From contig JAKSZP010009611.1 in assembly GCA_022478985.1 (NCBI GenBank), forward strand, positions 1 through 64,000: 64,000 bases of DNA, given 5' to 3'. Shown one piece after another: positions 41,960-54,880 of this stretch. The position numbers were made by a program, and so were the translations under genes. Position 1 is the first letter of the stretch; the number at the start of each line of letters is the position of its first letter. This DNA comes from Massospora cicadina. Lineage: Eukaryota > Entomophthoromycota > Entomophthoromycetes > Entomophthorales > Entomophthoraceae. Below the pieces are notes generated by a model. That model did no database searches. It was not told the origin of the DNA and was given only the letters and a program-made list of their open reading frames with translations.

Positions 41960-42318
41960 TCGTGGGTTGCGCCAGGGATCCTAATGCCAGGTCACAAAGA
42001 AATACAAGTATTGGTAGCCAATCTGGGAGAAAAGCCAATGGAAATATTAAAATCAGACCATTGCGTTTCTGCACTTGCTCCTGACAACAAAACTATACGC
42101 TTTTCATGAATTTGGATCAATTTCCAAAATGGGATTGCCAGTGGGAGTTACTGAAAGTGTCAACGTATTACTGGATTGTGAGCAACTAGCAATTCTGACT
42201 ACAAATCAGCAGGATGACGTGCTCCAATTATTTGAAAAATATTGGACAATATTTGCTCAAAACTATCATGACTTAGGATGCGCAAAAAATATACTCCACA
42301 AAGTTGATATGGGGTAAT

Positions 42319-43560
42319 GTCCACCAATACAAATGAGACTTTTTCGTAGGTCAAGAACAGTGGAAGCAGAGGTCAGTGATGAGATAAGCAGGTTGGTGGA
42401 ACATGGGTTACTCTTTCCATCATTGAGCCCATGGGCAAGTCCAATCCTGTTGGTAAAAAAGAAGGACGGATCAAATCAAGCAGTGATTGACTATCACCGA
42501 CTAAAATAAGATCACTAAAAAGACTCCTATCCGCTGCCCTGAATTGATGATGTGCTTGATTGCCTGGGGGAGGCGAAATACTTTTCAGGTATGAACCTGA
42601 TTTTGGGCTATTGGAAAATCAATTTGCTAAAAAAAGATCAGGAAAATGTGTGATAATTACTGCACAAGGACTGTACCAGCCGACCAGAATGCCCCAAGGT
42701 TTATGCAATGCGCCGGTGACTTTTCAGCGATCTATGGATTCAATACTTAGTGACCTAAAGCTATCCTGCATGCTAGTCTACTCAGACAATATCATCTTCA
42801 GTAGGACCTTCTCTGATCATTTGGAGCATCTGGAGGAATTTTTCAAGCAATTGGCAGTGGTGGTTCTTAAAATTAAGCTGAGAAAAGCCACTTTTACAAA
42901 AAAGAACTTAAATATTTAGGGTTTTGTTATAAACTCTAATGGATTACAACTGCAACCCATAAAAATAGAAGCTATTGAGTGGATGTTAATCCTGAAAAGT
43001 GTTCAGGATATTCAAGTCTTCTTGGGAATGGTCAGGTACTATTGCTGATTCATCAAAGAAAACGCCGGAATCACCAATTTATATTTCACCTAATCAAGGA
43101 TCTGAAAAAAGGATTTGTGTGGAACAAAGAGGCTTAGAAGTCATTTGATAAGCTCCAAAAATATCACATGAGCAGCCCAGTATTGAAATACCCAAATTTT
43201 AGTCATGAATTCATCATCAAAGTGGATGCCTTGTTAATGGCGATTGGAGCCATTCTAAGTCAATTAGATGACAATGGGGACAAACATCCAGTAGCATACG
43301 TGAGTAGAACACTATTGCCAGCGGAAAGAAACTATTCCATGACAGAGCAAGAGTGTTTGGTGGTCATCCATGCCTGCAAACAATTCCAAATCTACATACA
43401 CGGTACACACTTTAAAGTCATAACTGACCACTCATCCCTGCACTGGCTTCGTAACCTGAAGGAGCCAGAAGGCCAGTTGGCCTGATGGGCTTTAAAGCTG
43501 CAAGCTTATGATTTCAAAATTATCCATCAGACTGGAGTGGTACATCAGAATGCCAACGGA
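42319..43560 (+). pseudogene. Element 3 reverse transcriptase and RNase H
   Basis: RT pieces: HGLLFPSLSPWASPILLVKKKDGS, FSGMNLILGYW, MPQGLCNAPVTFQRSMDSIL, then YSDN at the active site where YxDD is expected (second Asp to Asn, a G-to-A change). RNase H pieces at 43168-43485: EFIIKVDALLMAIGAILSQ, MTEQECLVVIHACKQ and VITDHSSLHWLRNLKEPEGQLA. Broken by stops. Confidence 0.85.
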
Positions 43561-43779
43561 TTGTCTTGATTACTGGTTGTTCATGTGATCTATTTTTAGC
43601 AGATGCACTATTCCAATGGATGATCAAAGGAGATATTGGGGATGAACCCCAAGAAATTTGGAATGCATTACAAAAAGCCATGGAAAATACCAAATTTAAG
43701 AATAATCAATTATACAAAATGATTGAAGGAGAATGGGTTTTATTTCTTAAATCATTGGAACAAGTGGAAATCATTTGAG

Positions 43780-44800
43780 CTGCTCACAAGGTCATCAGCT
43801 ATGGTGGACTAAGGAAAACAGTGGATCATATTCGCCAGTATTATTACTGAGAATTGATCAATTATGACGTCACAGATTACCTAGCCTGCTGTGTGGAATG
43901 TCAGCTGCACAAACTGCACAAGAGCATCATAGGATAACGGCTAGTACGCCCTGGTTTTGCGTGGCACATGGTGTCCCTAGACGTTATGGGACCATTAAGT
44001 ATCAGCACTGAAAGAGTGAAGTATATAATTGTCACAATAGAACACTTAACCTGATGGGTCAAAATGAAAGCCCTCAGCAAAGTAGATGCAATAAGTACGG
44101 CGAAGTTTATACTTGACCAAGTGATCTATTGGCACGGTTGCCCTCAAGTCATTCTCAGTGACAAAAGGAACCAACTTTACTTCACATGTGATTCCCAGGC
44201 TTAACAAATTAATGGTAATCTGCGGTGTTGTATCCATCCCTTATTGTCCAGAAATAAACGGAATGGTGGAAAGAGTGAATGCAACTCTAGCCCCAACCTT
44301 ATGAAAATTGGTCATGGGGAAAACTTCTGCATGGGGAGCATATCTGAGTTTGGTCACTTTCGCTTATAATATCAGTTACCATAAGCAACCAACAAAATGC
44401 CATTTGAACTGTTATATGGGTAGAAAGCCGCATTGCCACTGATATTGTATTCAGCAGTAGAGCCATCTTCAGAGATGAGTACCAAACATTATATATACTG
44501 ACTGGCCGATATCCTGATTAAATTACAATCTCAGCATTTGATATGACAATGAGGAAAAAAATCAATGCAAAGAAAATGGATGACCAGAATCAACTTCCGT
44601 TAAAAGAATACCATGTGGGTGATAGGATAGCCTATTGCGTTACCCAAGGGTTCACAAGAAAAATTAAGTTTGACGCCCTATGGATGGGACCATTCAAAAT
44701 TATCACCAACTCAGCAAATGATGCCTATATGATCAAGAATACTGAGGATGGTCGCATAGTCAATAGAGTCCACATGAAATACTTAAAGTATTGGATGTAA
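43780..44800 (+). pseudogene. Element 3 integrase
   Basis: Zinc domain (AAHKVISYGGLRKTVDHI... CCVECQLHK). Core with LDVMGPLS and [10 protein letters not shown], then EINGMVERVN, which keeps the Asp-Asp-Glu residues. The C-terminal module (44543-44800) reads RIAYCVTQGFTRKIKFDALWMGPFKIITNSA and ends MKYLKYWM. Stops interrupt the core. No chromodomain follows. Confidence 0.8.
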
Positions 44801-45371
44801 AGTAGAAAAGGAAATAAAATAAATAAATAAATAATAAAAACTAAAAAAAGATGCATAAAAATACAAAAAGTAAAAATATTAAAAACAATTTAATTAGAAC
44901 AGTAATGCATCTAGTGATATTCCAACATACCAAGCGTGGAGGAAGGAATAGTAGCGGACATGAGTCCCAAGCATTGGCAGGATCAGAAAGGGCTGAAACT
45001 AGGTCCGCCGGAATAGTCCCTATCAACAAGATTTTGAGACCCATCCTGGGGTTGGTACAGGTGGCAAGAGTGCCAACAACCCGTCCTGGGGTTTGTACAG
45101 GTGGACCAGTTGATCTTTCAAAACTGATGCAAAGATGGGACTGGAGCAGCATGATGTCGTGGGAACAACGCTCAAGAAGAGGTGGCAATGGGTATAAATC
45201 AAGGATACAAAGTCATTGAACTGAGCATAGTATATGGGCGTTGAGTGCGGACAGAGCTGCACTACGCTGAGGACTTAGAAATATGACAAACCAAATATGG
45301 GCTCCAGCTGAGGTGGCTTCTATTCCCAAGGGTTCTATCTTCAATTGGATATCTGGTCAAGAAGGGGGATG
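44801..45371 (+). other. Element 3 non-coding tail and polypurine tract
   Basis: The stretch between pol and the 3' LTR. A frame of 122 residues (44851-45219) has no known motif. The polypurine tract GAAGGGGGATG (45361-45371) precedes the LTR. Confidence 0.6.
45045..45104 (+). repeat. Short direct repeat, 20 bp x 2
   Basis: CCTGGGGTTGGTACAGGTGG at 45045-45064 recurs with one change at 45085-45104, 40 bases apart, inside the element 3 tail. Confidence 0.7.
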
Positions 45372-46323
45372 TGTCAGAATTGCAGATGACCACATAGTCC
45401 AACCCTTTGACTGAATATGAGATTTGATGATTAGGGTATAAATGTAGAGGGTCAGCAATAGTGGCTGACTGTTGAGAATATTTTTTTACAGAATCCCCAA
45501 TGATATTAGAAGTCGCTGACTATGAATTATTGTCAGGCATCATTCCAATGATATTTGAGGCCATTGACAGATAATAGTTTCGTTAGGAATCATCCCAGAT
45601 GAAATTAAGCAATAAGTTGATATAGGGATAATCCCTGGTAGTTGAATTATAGGGAATTGTTCAGAGTGGAATGGATTGGAGTCATCAGAAACTACCAAAA
45701 CGTTTGAACGCCAGAGGAAGAGTAGAATTGTCATCAGCCAAAACAATCACTTTCATGTACCTAATATCAATTGTTTGGTCCACCAAACGCCTAAGGATTA
45801 CGCTGCCTAAAAAACCTAAGGCAATGGTACCCAACAAGATTTGGTGCCTAACACTAAGGGTCAAAACCAGTATAGGAGCACAAATATTCTCATCAGACAG
45901 CTGAAAAGTTGCGTGCTGATTCTAACTATAAAACCCCCAAATATTCCCTAATAAAATTAGATACACACTGATATTAGATTAAGTTGTTTAAACATTGGTT
46001 GTTTTAACATTACTCTTAAGAGAAGAGTGCAAGGATCAGATATCCTTAGGTTGGCAATATCAAAATTTTCACTTGGCTCTGTGAGAAGGGAATAGGGAAA
46101 GTGTTCCCTGCCGGATCAAAATATCTTCAAGAGGAAGAAGCACCTGCCTAGCGTTGGACAATACTCTCAACGTGGCTTTTGGGCAATCAACCTTAATAAT
46201 AGTCTTCATACTATTATTACCCCAGTCTATCAGCAACATTCAAGTAATCAATGCCAGGATCCAAAAATCTGTGCAGTTGAAATCCAGGGCTAAAAGCGAG
46301 CTACAAAGCCCAAGATTTTAACA
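45372..46323 (+). repeat. Element 3 3' LTR
   Basis: 952 bp, TGTCAGAATTGCAGATG to AAGATTTTAACA, nearly identical to 38647-39599. Confidence 0.93.
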
Positions 46324-46328
46324 CTTGG

Positions 46329-47487
46329 GGTCTCTGTTAAAACTTTGAACCATTTATGAGCATGATGTGGCCCAAGTTCCGGATTATAGAATTAAGTCAA
46401 TATGAAAAATAGTTTAAAATGGTGCATTTCCCTCGTCCATATTCATAAATTAGCTATACCCTAGCCTTAGTGGTTTTGATAATCATTAATGGTCGCCTGA
46501 CCCAAAGGTATGAGGTTTAACTGGATTGTGCATAAAATATTGAACGGAATTTGGTTTTTTACAGTGGATGGTGCTGAAGCTGGGTGATGGTCTGGAGACG
46601 GATAATGGGTGCAGTTTTTTAGAACTGGGATTTTTGTTCTGGGCATGGAGTGCAAAGGATATTCCATTGTGATCCAAGTCTCCTTGTCTAATGAGAGGGG
46701 AGATGGTTTTAGCACAAAATGGGGCCACTGTTTTGGAGAAGGTTGGAGAGTTGCAAAATCATCTTCAGTCCCAAACAAGTTTTGGGATTAGAAGTGGTTG
46801 CCAACTGCCTATGTGAGCTGGGCTTGATTTGAGTATGACATGATTTGCCTTTTTGCCACGCAACTCTTTAGATTTACCAATGGGTAGTTGTTCAACAGGG
46901 AAGCCAATTGCTCAGGGCCCTTTTCCCAATAATCTTTTTAAGGTTTTTGGCCCCACTTTTTGCTAATGTAGCTCTTTCTTCTCCACCCACTCCACCTGGG
47001 TGGAATGTGCATAATTAGATGTTGGGTGTCAGATACCAGGATATCAGACATGATGAGAAAAAATTGACCTTTTGACTTTCTCAACCAAATTGACAACTAG
47101 ACCTGAGATGGGGATTAAAGGTATTAATTTATAAAATTTTTAGAGAAATCAATAGTTGGCACAGCTCAAATGCTTTAGGAATTTTTGACAGACTAAACTG
47201 AGACTAAGATAACCCAAGATTAATCTGCCTAATTGAACTGAAGGATCATCAGAAGATCAGGTGACAATTACTCAAGGTGGCACTCAAGGAAGCAAATTAA
47301 TATGAATATGAAAAAGGGTAAGAATTAAGAAACTGCCAGGTGATCTACCTAAGTGACCCCCAGTATCATCCAACTTAGTTATAAACCTCACATTTTTCCC
47401 TCTTATAAATATGATACAAATGCACTATAACTTCTGGAATACATCGCCTGACTAAGAGCCTAGCTTCCAGATTTCCTTCTATACTAC
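46329..47487. other. Unassigned spacer
   Basis: No supported gene. Plus and minus frames near 46467-46791 overlap each other and lack motifs. Confidence 0.5.
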
Positions 47488-47745
47488 TTTTAAAAATCCT
47501 TTTTTTTAATTTATTGCAAGGAAGGCCGACCAGGGGACGGACTCTTCTGAATGTCAACCTGAAAGAGACAAAACTTAGTAACATGGAAGGCACCCCAGAG
47601 AAGCGATGCTATCTCTTGTTGCCAGCGGGAACGCCACTTATGGGGAGGGGGAGGGAACGTGTGAATGGGCTGTAGCCACAATTGAACACGTGTGGAGGAA
47701 AGGGTCTGATTTGATGAACCAAACTTGGAACCAGGAGGAGACCAG

Positions 47746-50700
47746 CTATTGGCGACGTGGTGGGAGGTATCCAAACATCCACGCCTGAAAGTGGTTCACC
47801 AAATGAGACCAGAATCTGTGGACAGCTTCTGGGAGGGTGGAGCCTGCGATGGCATCTGAGACAATCGTGTGGATAGTCCACATGGCTATTTCAACCACCA
47901 GAGCATGGAGGGAGGGTGGAAGGGGGGAGGCCATTGATAAAGCAAACATATTTCTTGACAGGCTGAAGGGATGTGTTTGATCCTGGCCAAGCAGACGTTG
48001 GACTTCGCGCCATATCACTTTAGAGGTAGGACACTTCTCCAGGCGGTGTAACAGCGTTCCATACTGGCCACACACAACGCAGGATGAGTGTAAAGCGTTA
48101 GAGCGCTCAGCTGTATGGTACACCCGCCTCAGGCAACGCCACACATGGGAACAGATTTGAGGCTGCAACAGAGGATGGTGTGCGTATTTCCAGATAGTTT
48201 TTTGGGTCTCAAGGGAATAAGGGATGTCCATCATGTCCAGGTAGTCCACCCTGGATAGGACATGGGGCCGTGTAGGGATCACTCTCTCTTGGATGGGTAG
48301 CCCCTGTACCTCTTGTGTGAACTGAGGAGAGGGGCGGCCTCTCTGGGCTGTATGTCCGCTAATATGAATTCTCCACTCAGCGCTCCGCATGGAGAGGAGG
48401 ATTCGTTTGTAGTGGGTTTTAGTACCATGAGGACCTGTGGCCGATGGGTGTGAAGCCAGGTAGTTCATTAGGGAGTGGGGGCTCGATGGATTGTTGAGGC
48501 CCAAAGTGGGAGAAGTTGGAGTGGGCCGCGCGGGACCAGTGTTGGGAGGGGAGCGTAGAGGCGGTGACGGCCGCAATCCAGGTACCCAAGATCATGGCCG
48601 CATGAGCTCTGAAGTCAAGCAGGCCCATGCCACCATGCTGATGAGGGCCAAACATGACCTCTAACCGTACTGGTGGAGGGCGACCTGACCATAGCCATCC
48701 TTGCAGCAGGGCATGCAAGGATTTGAAGAAGCATGGGGAGAAGGGGATGGTGTTGGCTCCAAACTAGACTTTGGATAGGAGCATAGAGTTGGCCAAAACG
48801 ACCCTGCCAGTAAGGGAAGTAGGGTGGGCTCTGAGGGATGCGATGCGCTTCGTCACATTGTCTAGAATATGACTCTCCATTACTGCTGATGAGAATCCGC
48901 CTGCCTCCACCCACACGCCCAGATGGTGGACCAGCCCTATGGTAGGGCGTGGCACAAAGGGGAGCACCAGTGGGGCGGTGTGGGGTGAGCTGGGAGGGCG
49001 AGCGCGTGTGCGAGCAGATGGGCCAGGCTGAGCGCTGGTTGCAGGGGCCCAGCAGTTATGATACCGACCAAGGAAGATGATTTCAGTTTTGGGGGCATTC
49101 AGTGCAGCATTACTTACCCGGGAATACTCCTGGATGAGGGCTTCAAGTGCGCGTGCATCTTTATTATTAGACACCCCAACCACACAGTCGTCTGCAAACG
49201 CCATCATCTTGACTGGGGCTTGGCCTGGCACATAGACCCCGGTGAGTTGAGCATTCACATTTCAAAGTAGTGAGTCAAGGCTGAAGTTGTATAAGAGTGG
49301 GCTAAGGGGGTCTCCTTGTCGCAAGCCCCTTTGAGGGCGGACTACTTCCGTTAGGAAGCCAGGGCCACGTACTGCCATAGTTGCAGATTCCGTGAGCAGC
49401 ATCACCCAGTTGATGAAGCGAGGGGGTAAGCGGAATTGATGGAGGCAGGCCCTGAGGTATTCCAGCTTATTCTATCATAGGCCTTCTGTTGGTCCAAGAA
49501 TGCAAGCGCCCCAGAGGCTGTGGACTGGCATGCGTTGGCCACAGAGTGCACGTTGTCCCAAATTGACCTTCTGGGTATGAAACCAAATTGTTCTGGGGAG
49601 ATGGTGGCAGATGCTACAATCCCTAAACGGCTAGCCATGATTTTGGTTAAAATTTTTGTATCCATGTTAGTTAAAGAAATGGGGCGCCAGTTGGCTAAGT
49701 CTAGCTTGTCCCCTTTCTTGAAGAGTGTGACAGTGAAGGCCTCTTGTCCTCCTGGCAGGAGGCACGTTTCCAAAAGGCTCTGGTTAAGTGAGGCCAGCAG
49801 TAGTGGGGATATATATTTGAAGTACTTTTTGTAGAATTCATATGGAATGCCATCTGGGCCTGGGCATTTTCAGTTTGGTGCACCGCGAATGGCTGTCCAT
49901 AATTCATTCAGAGTAATCAAATTCATTATTTCTGGGTATCGGAAAATCGTGCAGATGGCTCGGCTGAGAAATTACGCCACTTAAACCAGCTGAATTGGAT
50001 TAGATTGGTACAACTCAGAGTAATACTTTTGTGTTTCGATTGCCACTTTGGCTGGCATATCTGCAATGGAATCATTCGATCTTCACACCTGTGTGCAGGC
50101 CACGCTCTGGCATGGTGCGAAATTTTTTTTAAAAAAATGTGCGGTGCACTTGTTGCCTTTTGTGATGCGTTTAGCCCTGTACTGAGCACAAACCCAATGT
50201 TTGTGTTGCCTTTCGAGCGCGTTGAGGTGGGAGGCTGCCTCCACCCACTTCCAGCCCCATGCAGAGCTGTATCATGTAGCTGGGATATTGGACTCCAGGT
50301 GTGCCAACTCTTCCAGAGCGTGCAAAATGACAGCTGATGTGGCTCGTGAGCATCTGGAGGAGAGGTGGCGAGAGTGGCAGATGGTATCATCTTTGAAAGT
50401 TGCCCATGTGGAAATGAGGTCCACACAAAATGGTGCAACAAACTAATTTGCCAAAGTTGCTGATTCCACCCGCGTGGAAAATCCTGGCAACGTGAGCTTG
50501 GAGGGGCGGATTTTGCACCAATGTGGGGCCTTAGCAGCTGTGACAGGTAGGTGGCAGATTATTGAGACCAGTCAATGGTCAGAGAATTCCATTTTTGTTG
50601 TTTTAAAGTGGGATATGTGGGGTTGGAATTTTGCTGGCGTAAGGATAAGGTCAATGTGGGACATGGACCTTAATTGGCCATTGTGGACGTGGGGGTGCAT

Positions 50701-51230
50701 CATGTTCTCAAGCAGTGGGGCTTACCACGGCAGCGCATCCATTAACCCAAGGGTGGCCTTTAGAATGCAAAGTTCAATGTGGCCCTGGGGGGCGTGGGAG
50801 GAGGAAGGCCACCAGTCCATTGAAGAGTTTAGCCAGCAGTTCATATCGCCGACTACAAAAGGGTCTGGGGGTAGTGGGAGGGATTTGACTGACGAGAAAA
50901 ATTCCTGACGCTCTTGTGCACCATTTGGGGCATAGATGTTGACTATAGCATGTACCACGTCAGCCCACGAGAAGGTGACAATGAGGAATCAGCCATTGAG
51001 GAAGGTTTCTGATGATAAAAATTTGAAAAAATTATTTTTTGAATTAGCACCCCACAGTGCTCTGACCAAAAGGATAGGGATGGGAGGAGCATTGTTTTCC
51101 AAGATTCCTCAGAACCTCATGGACAGTGGGACTCCAGGATGCCCAGGATATCCACGGGTAAATTTTTTTGTAAAAAACTCAGTATTCTAGCCTGGGATGG
51201 GGAGGCCTTGAGTCCAGCGATATTCAACGT
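47746..51230 (-). pseudogene. LINE ORF2: endonuclease, reverse transcriptase, zinc finger
   Basis: Endonuclease (about 50450-51230): TLNIAGLKAS at the start, LGILESHCP with the Glu, VNIYAPNG, VVGDMNCWLN and FSDHWPVS. RT (about 48770-50000): ANWRPISLTNMDTKILTKIMA, QFGFIPRRSIWDNV and FLDQQKAYDRISW (domain A), plus MMAFADDCVV (domain C, active site FADD kept). The C-terminus (47746-48576) has CVVCGQYGTLLHRLEKC, the zinc knuckle of zf-RVT type. The frames at 49402-49773 and 48764-49258 differ by one step, and there are in-frame stops, so this copy is inactive. Confidence 0.85.
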
Positions 51231-52633
51231 CCCTAAAGTGAAGGTTTCCCCCATCGCACCTTAGGTGCGAGGGGGTGGGCACCCAGGCCCACTAGCCTCC
51301 TCTAGATCCCCATGGGCCTTCACAGCAGCACGGGCGTTAGCAGCAATGCTATCAGGATTTTTGTTAATTTTTGTGGAAAGAGTTGCGTTGGCCTTAGCCT
51401 TCACTTTTTGTTTCCCTGACGTCGGACAAATTTTTTGCGGTGTGGATGAGTTTGGTGCACCAATGAGCAGGTCAAAATTTTTTTTCATTTGGGATGGGCC
51501 CCAAGTCAGTTTCAACTGGAGCTTGGGTGCAACGATTGGATGAGATTGAGTCCCCATTGGATCCTTGGATTGAGTGGCCCAATTGGCATGGGCTTCCCAA
51601 TCTGATTGGTTGATGGATTCCTGAGTTGCTTCCGCCATGAAGGTTCCAATGTCCTCCTGGTGTTGGGAGTGTGGGATAGCGGTGGTGGCTTTAGCCACTT
51701 CCTTGGCCGCGGCCCTGTGGGCCTGCTTGGCCTTCTTCCACTCTTGCAGGGAGATAGGCTTTATCAGTAGGTAGCAGCCTTATGCTCCCCATGGGAAAGC
51801 CTCTTTGGTGCTTGCAGTTGGTTCATAGTGCGCCTCTCCGCTGGCCATGGCTGCCAAGGGGTGCTCTTGGAATGTGACACCCTCCTTGGTGGGCATGCGT
51901 GCACCTTATGGCCGAACGCATCACAGTGGGTGCAGATGGGGGGCGCGCTGTCCACGGTCACCCAGAATGGGTGGGTGGTATGCCCTGCAATATCAATAAA
52001 AGTGGAGTGTGGGATCTGGGTTAGGTCCTTCATGATCTCCTTGGTCAGGGTCAGAACTGCAATGGATTTTCCAGTGCACAGGTGTGGCATCAGCGTGAAG
52101 CATTGTATTTTGAAAGATTGTATTTCGCCATATATGGCGAGACCATCTTTCAGGTGTTGTTCCAAAATGTCACGTTTTACCGTAGTAGGCAAAAAGTCAA
52201 ACGTGAGGAAAATTTGGTTTGATTTTGTCCATCTGGTGCATTTGGTTTTGACAACCCGTTGCCCTTTGGGGAGGTTGACCACTATGTGCACCGCAGCAGC
52301 CTCATCTGCTGCCTCTTTGTTTTTGAAACCTAGGTCCAGCCAACTATGTGACATGGAGTGAGGTGTGATGTACACCGCGGTCAGGAAGAAAGGTGTGCAC
52401 ATCTTCACAAAATTTTTCTTATAAGGCTGTTTGTTGGATGTCCAGAAACATGCGGACTCCATATTCCACTGACAAAAGTGGCTGGGAGTGTGGCGTGTTG
52501 ATGTACTGGTTGCATCGTGCTTGCCATGTGAGGATTTTTGGGGAAATAGTGACCACCAGTTTTTAAAATTTTTGTCTATTCTTACAGTATTCTCCGGTGC
52601 GTTTTCAAACATTTGAGGCCGCAGGCCTTCCAC
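51230..52633 (-). CDS. LINE ORF1, nucleic acid-binding protein
   Basis: 289 residues open at 51764-52633. FLPTTVKRDILEQHLKDGLAIYG sits in the centre and a CCHC knuckle CTHCDAFGHKVHAC at 234-247. The continuation 51261-51698 (Lys/Ala/Gln-rich, ending SGPGCPPPRT) is in another frame, which implies one frameshift. ORF1 proteins coat the element RNA and help target-primed reverse transcription. Confidence 0.75.
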
Positions 52634-52767
52634 CTGCTCCTCTTACCTTACTTGCCCAACTGCTCCCTGACATGGGCGCAGACTAATCTCCTCTGTGAGA
52701 TTATCAAACTAGATTCAGACTTGAATTGAATAGGTTGCAAAAGTGATTGCAACAAGAAAGAAATTTT

Positions 52768-53089
52768 TTTTAAAAAAATCCTTTTTCTGGGGTTTATATT
52801 GTTAAATGCATTATATAAAACCCCTATTTTACACTATAATAAAGGTACATTGTTAATTATATATACTTTTTTAATAATTTAATTCAATAAGTCCATTTTA
52901 CCAAATTTATCATAGGATGGATACTCTAGCTGATGTGACATAATAGGAGACTTGGCAGCGTTATTAAGAAATAATTTACTCGTCATGAAACTTAGTCAGC
53001 TTCAAGTATTGACTGTTAAGCTTAATTGGGCATAGAACCATCGAGCTTAAAAATGGAAGCCCAATACTTGGTACATCTCCTCATCCATA
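52768..53089. other. Unassigned AT-rich spacer
   Basis: About 320 bases after the LINE 5' end. No feature beyond the possible target duplication at its left edge. Confidence 0.5.
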
Positions 53090-54000
53090 TTGTATGATTC
53101 CAGGGCTGTTTATAAATGGTTCATTGTCAGCCACTAGGCGCTTTGCCTTTTCAAGCGCCCACGATTCTTGGTGGTTAGCATCCAGCTCCTGTTGCTAATG
53201 CTGCTTATCCTCAACCTTTGATAGGTTCTGAAAATTCTATTCCTTGGCCTTAGGGCGAAGGAAGACTTTGGACCTGACCTTGGTGATCCTGCTAACAGGT
53301 TCATACTTATATTAATGGGGCAATTTGCCTTCCTTGTGATGGCACTGTGCTTTCATGTGTCCCGTCTGGTAACAAAAATAACAAACCTGTTTGGCATTCT
53401 CTTTTTCAATGTAGATCACCTGTTGGAGACCTGAGATATGGAAAAACCAGGGAAGAACTATTTTTTGTCTTTATCCAGGGCGCAGGCTCATACAAGGCTT
53501 CCACAGTATGGGGCAAAGGCACTTGTCTATATAATTGTCACTTATTTTCCAAAATTAATGGACCTCATTGTAATACAATAGGCTGGGGCGAATTGCCTTG
53601 TGGATCATTTTCAGGCATGATATTAGTAAGTTATAGAAAGTCACCCATTTTGCTGTATAGTCTGCATAGCGGGTGGGTTCAGTGCACAAGTAGAAATATT
53701 TATTCTATATTCCTATCTCCAACTGGTGCTTATGATCAAGTTTATTAGGGACAAACTATCAATAAATCCTTGTTCTGGTACCCAGTGATAGTCAAAGTTG
53801 CCTCTGGACAGTATGCTGTCAAGATCCTGGTGAATCGCAACTATCAGATCTGGACACTCCTCCTTCTGACCAGTTAAATACAGGTGTATACCGCATCCTT
53901 CAGGTAGGATTTAGTGCACTGGCGGTCAGAAAACCCGCCACTAATAAATGACAAATAAAATCAACATGACTTCTGGCATATTTTATAGAAACCTCATGTG
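53090..54000 (-). pseudogene. gag fragment with zinc knuckle
   Basis: The sense strand encodes VCYFCYQTGHMKAQCHH near 53335-53390 (C-x2-C-x4-H-x4-C intact). A gag-like region upstream includes YHWVPEQGFIDSLSLINLI near 53740-53790. Many stops. It has no linked protease, so the parent element is unknown. Confidence 0.5.
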
Positions 54001-54701
54001 GGGCAGTCACAGTGCTGTATGGGTTTTATTCATACAGGGTATGGGGCGTCCTTGGGAGTTTTCCCTTTTAAGGTCCAGCTGATTGCTTCATCAAGGCTGA
54101 ATCTGCGGGACAAAGAATCTTGTACTTGATGCATATTAATACCTCATTTTGGATGGTGCAGGCTATAACCACACCAAAATTTTGGGGGCTTGCCATCCCA
54201 ATGAATCAGTTGGAGAGAAGCCAAACCAGTCTAGCCTAGTGAGGCCTCAGGCCACATGTCTCATATATAATTATTTTAGGAGCACAGCAAGCGTAATGGT
54301 GCTTCACCAACATTGTCTCGCACAATGTCACTGTTACACCCACAGTTCTGTAAACATTCTTGCTGCATCCACTTGTACCTTGGCTTTTTACATCAGAAGC
54401 CTTTAGTTAGCTGGAGTAAAACCTTCCACAGCTAGGGGGTGGCAGGAGAGAGCTCAGGAAATGACTGTTTCCTGTCAAAATAGATTTAACTAAAATTCTG
54501 TCTCAGGCCAATCTTGATTAAGATCTGGTGCTCTAACCCCTCACATGGCCACTACTTCTTAAGGTGGGATATTATGCTTAAACCATGTGTGAGCAGTATT
54601 TGGGTTGAAACCCTCTGCATCTCAATCCACAGCTGCAGCCAGGGGGCATGGTCACACCAAATAGTCCATTATTCAAGCAAGAAAGAGTAGTCATGTATGG
54701 T
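54001..54701. other. Unassigned spacer
   Basis: No supported gene. A B-box-like GGGTTGAAACCC occurs at about 54601-54612 but without a convincing A box. Confidence 0.4.
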
Positions 54702-54880
54702 TGTTGGATTGTCCCTTTATTGGTGGAAGCCCTGACTAGGGGTCGCGACCCACCTATGGGCATATGCTGTATTGGGCTCTTCATTAACTTAGTTTGAGCT
54801 TGATCTGAAGTATCAGGGATTGGCCCAATATTTAAGATTTCAAATTTATATTTGGCACTGGCAACTAAATGCTGAGGATC
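54702..54880 (+). mobile_element. LTR fragment related to the nested non-autonomous element
   Basis: Starts TGTTGGATTGTCCCTTTATTGG and continues GACTAGGGG, CCACCTATGGGC and ATTAACTTAGTTTGAG, then CAGGGATTGGCCC. The 5' part of the nested element's LTR (sense) has the same order with GGGGAAGCCTCAACTAGGGG and CACCTATGGGTGG. The right end is not resolved. Confidence 0.45.

Larger units (their letters stand above)
38647..46323 (+). mobile_element. Element 3: Ty3/gypsy LTR retrotransposon
   Basis: 7.7 kb with LTRs of 953 and 952 bp and flanks ATTGG (38642-38646) and CTTGG (46324-46328), a 4-of-5 target duplication. Order: LTR, primer site, gag with zinc knuckle, protease, RT, RNase H, integrase, non-coding tail, polypurine tract, LTR. 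No chromodomain. The LTRs are very similar, so it is one of the younger insertions, but stop codons break gag and pol. Confidence 0.92.
47506..52767 (-). mobile_element. LINE: nearly full-length non-LTR retrotransposon
   Basis: ORF1 with a CCHC knuckle is followed by ORF2 with an APE-type endonuclease, reverse transcriptase and C-terminal zinc finger. The 3' end has a poly(A), seen as a T run at 47500-47507 on the plus strand. TTTTAAAAATCCTTTTT at 47488-47505 recurs with two extra A as TTTTAAAAAAATCCTTTTT near 52768-52787, a possible target duplication. The domain order fits L1-like or Tad-like elements; the clade is uncertain. Confidence 0.85.

Noticed and set aside
45671..45904. Conserved 77-residue gene present twice (also 38946-39179)
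   Set aside because: Its duplication follows from being in both LTRs of element 3; there is no independent evidence for a gene.
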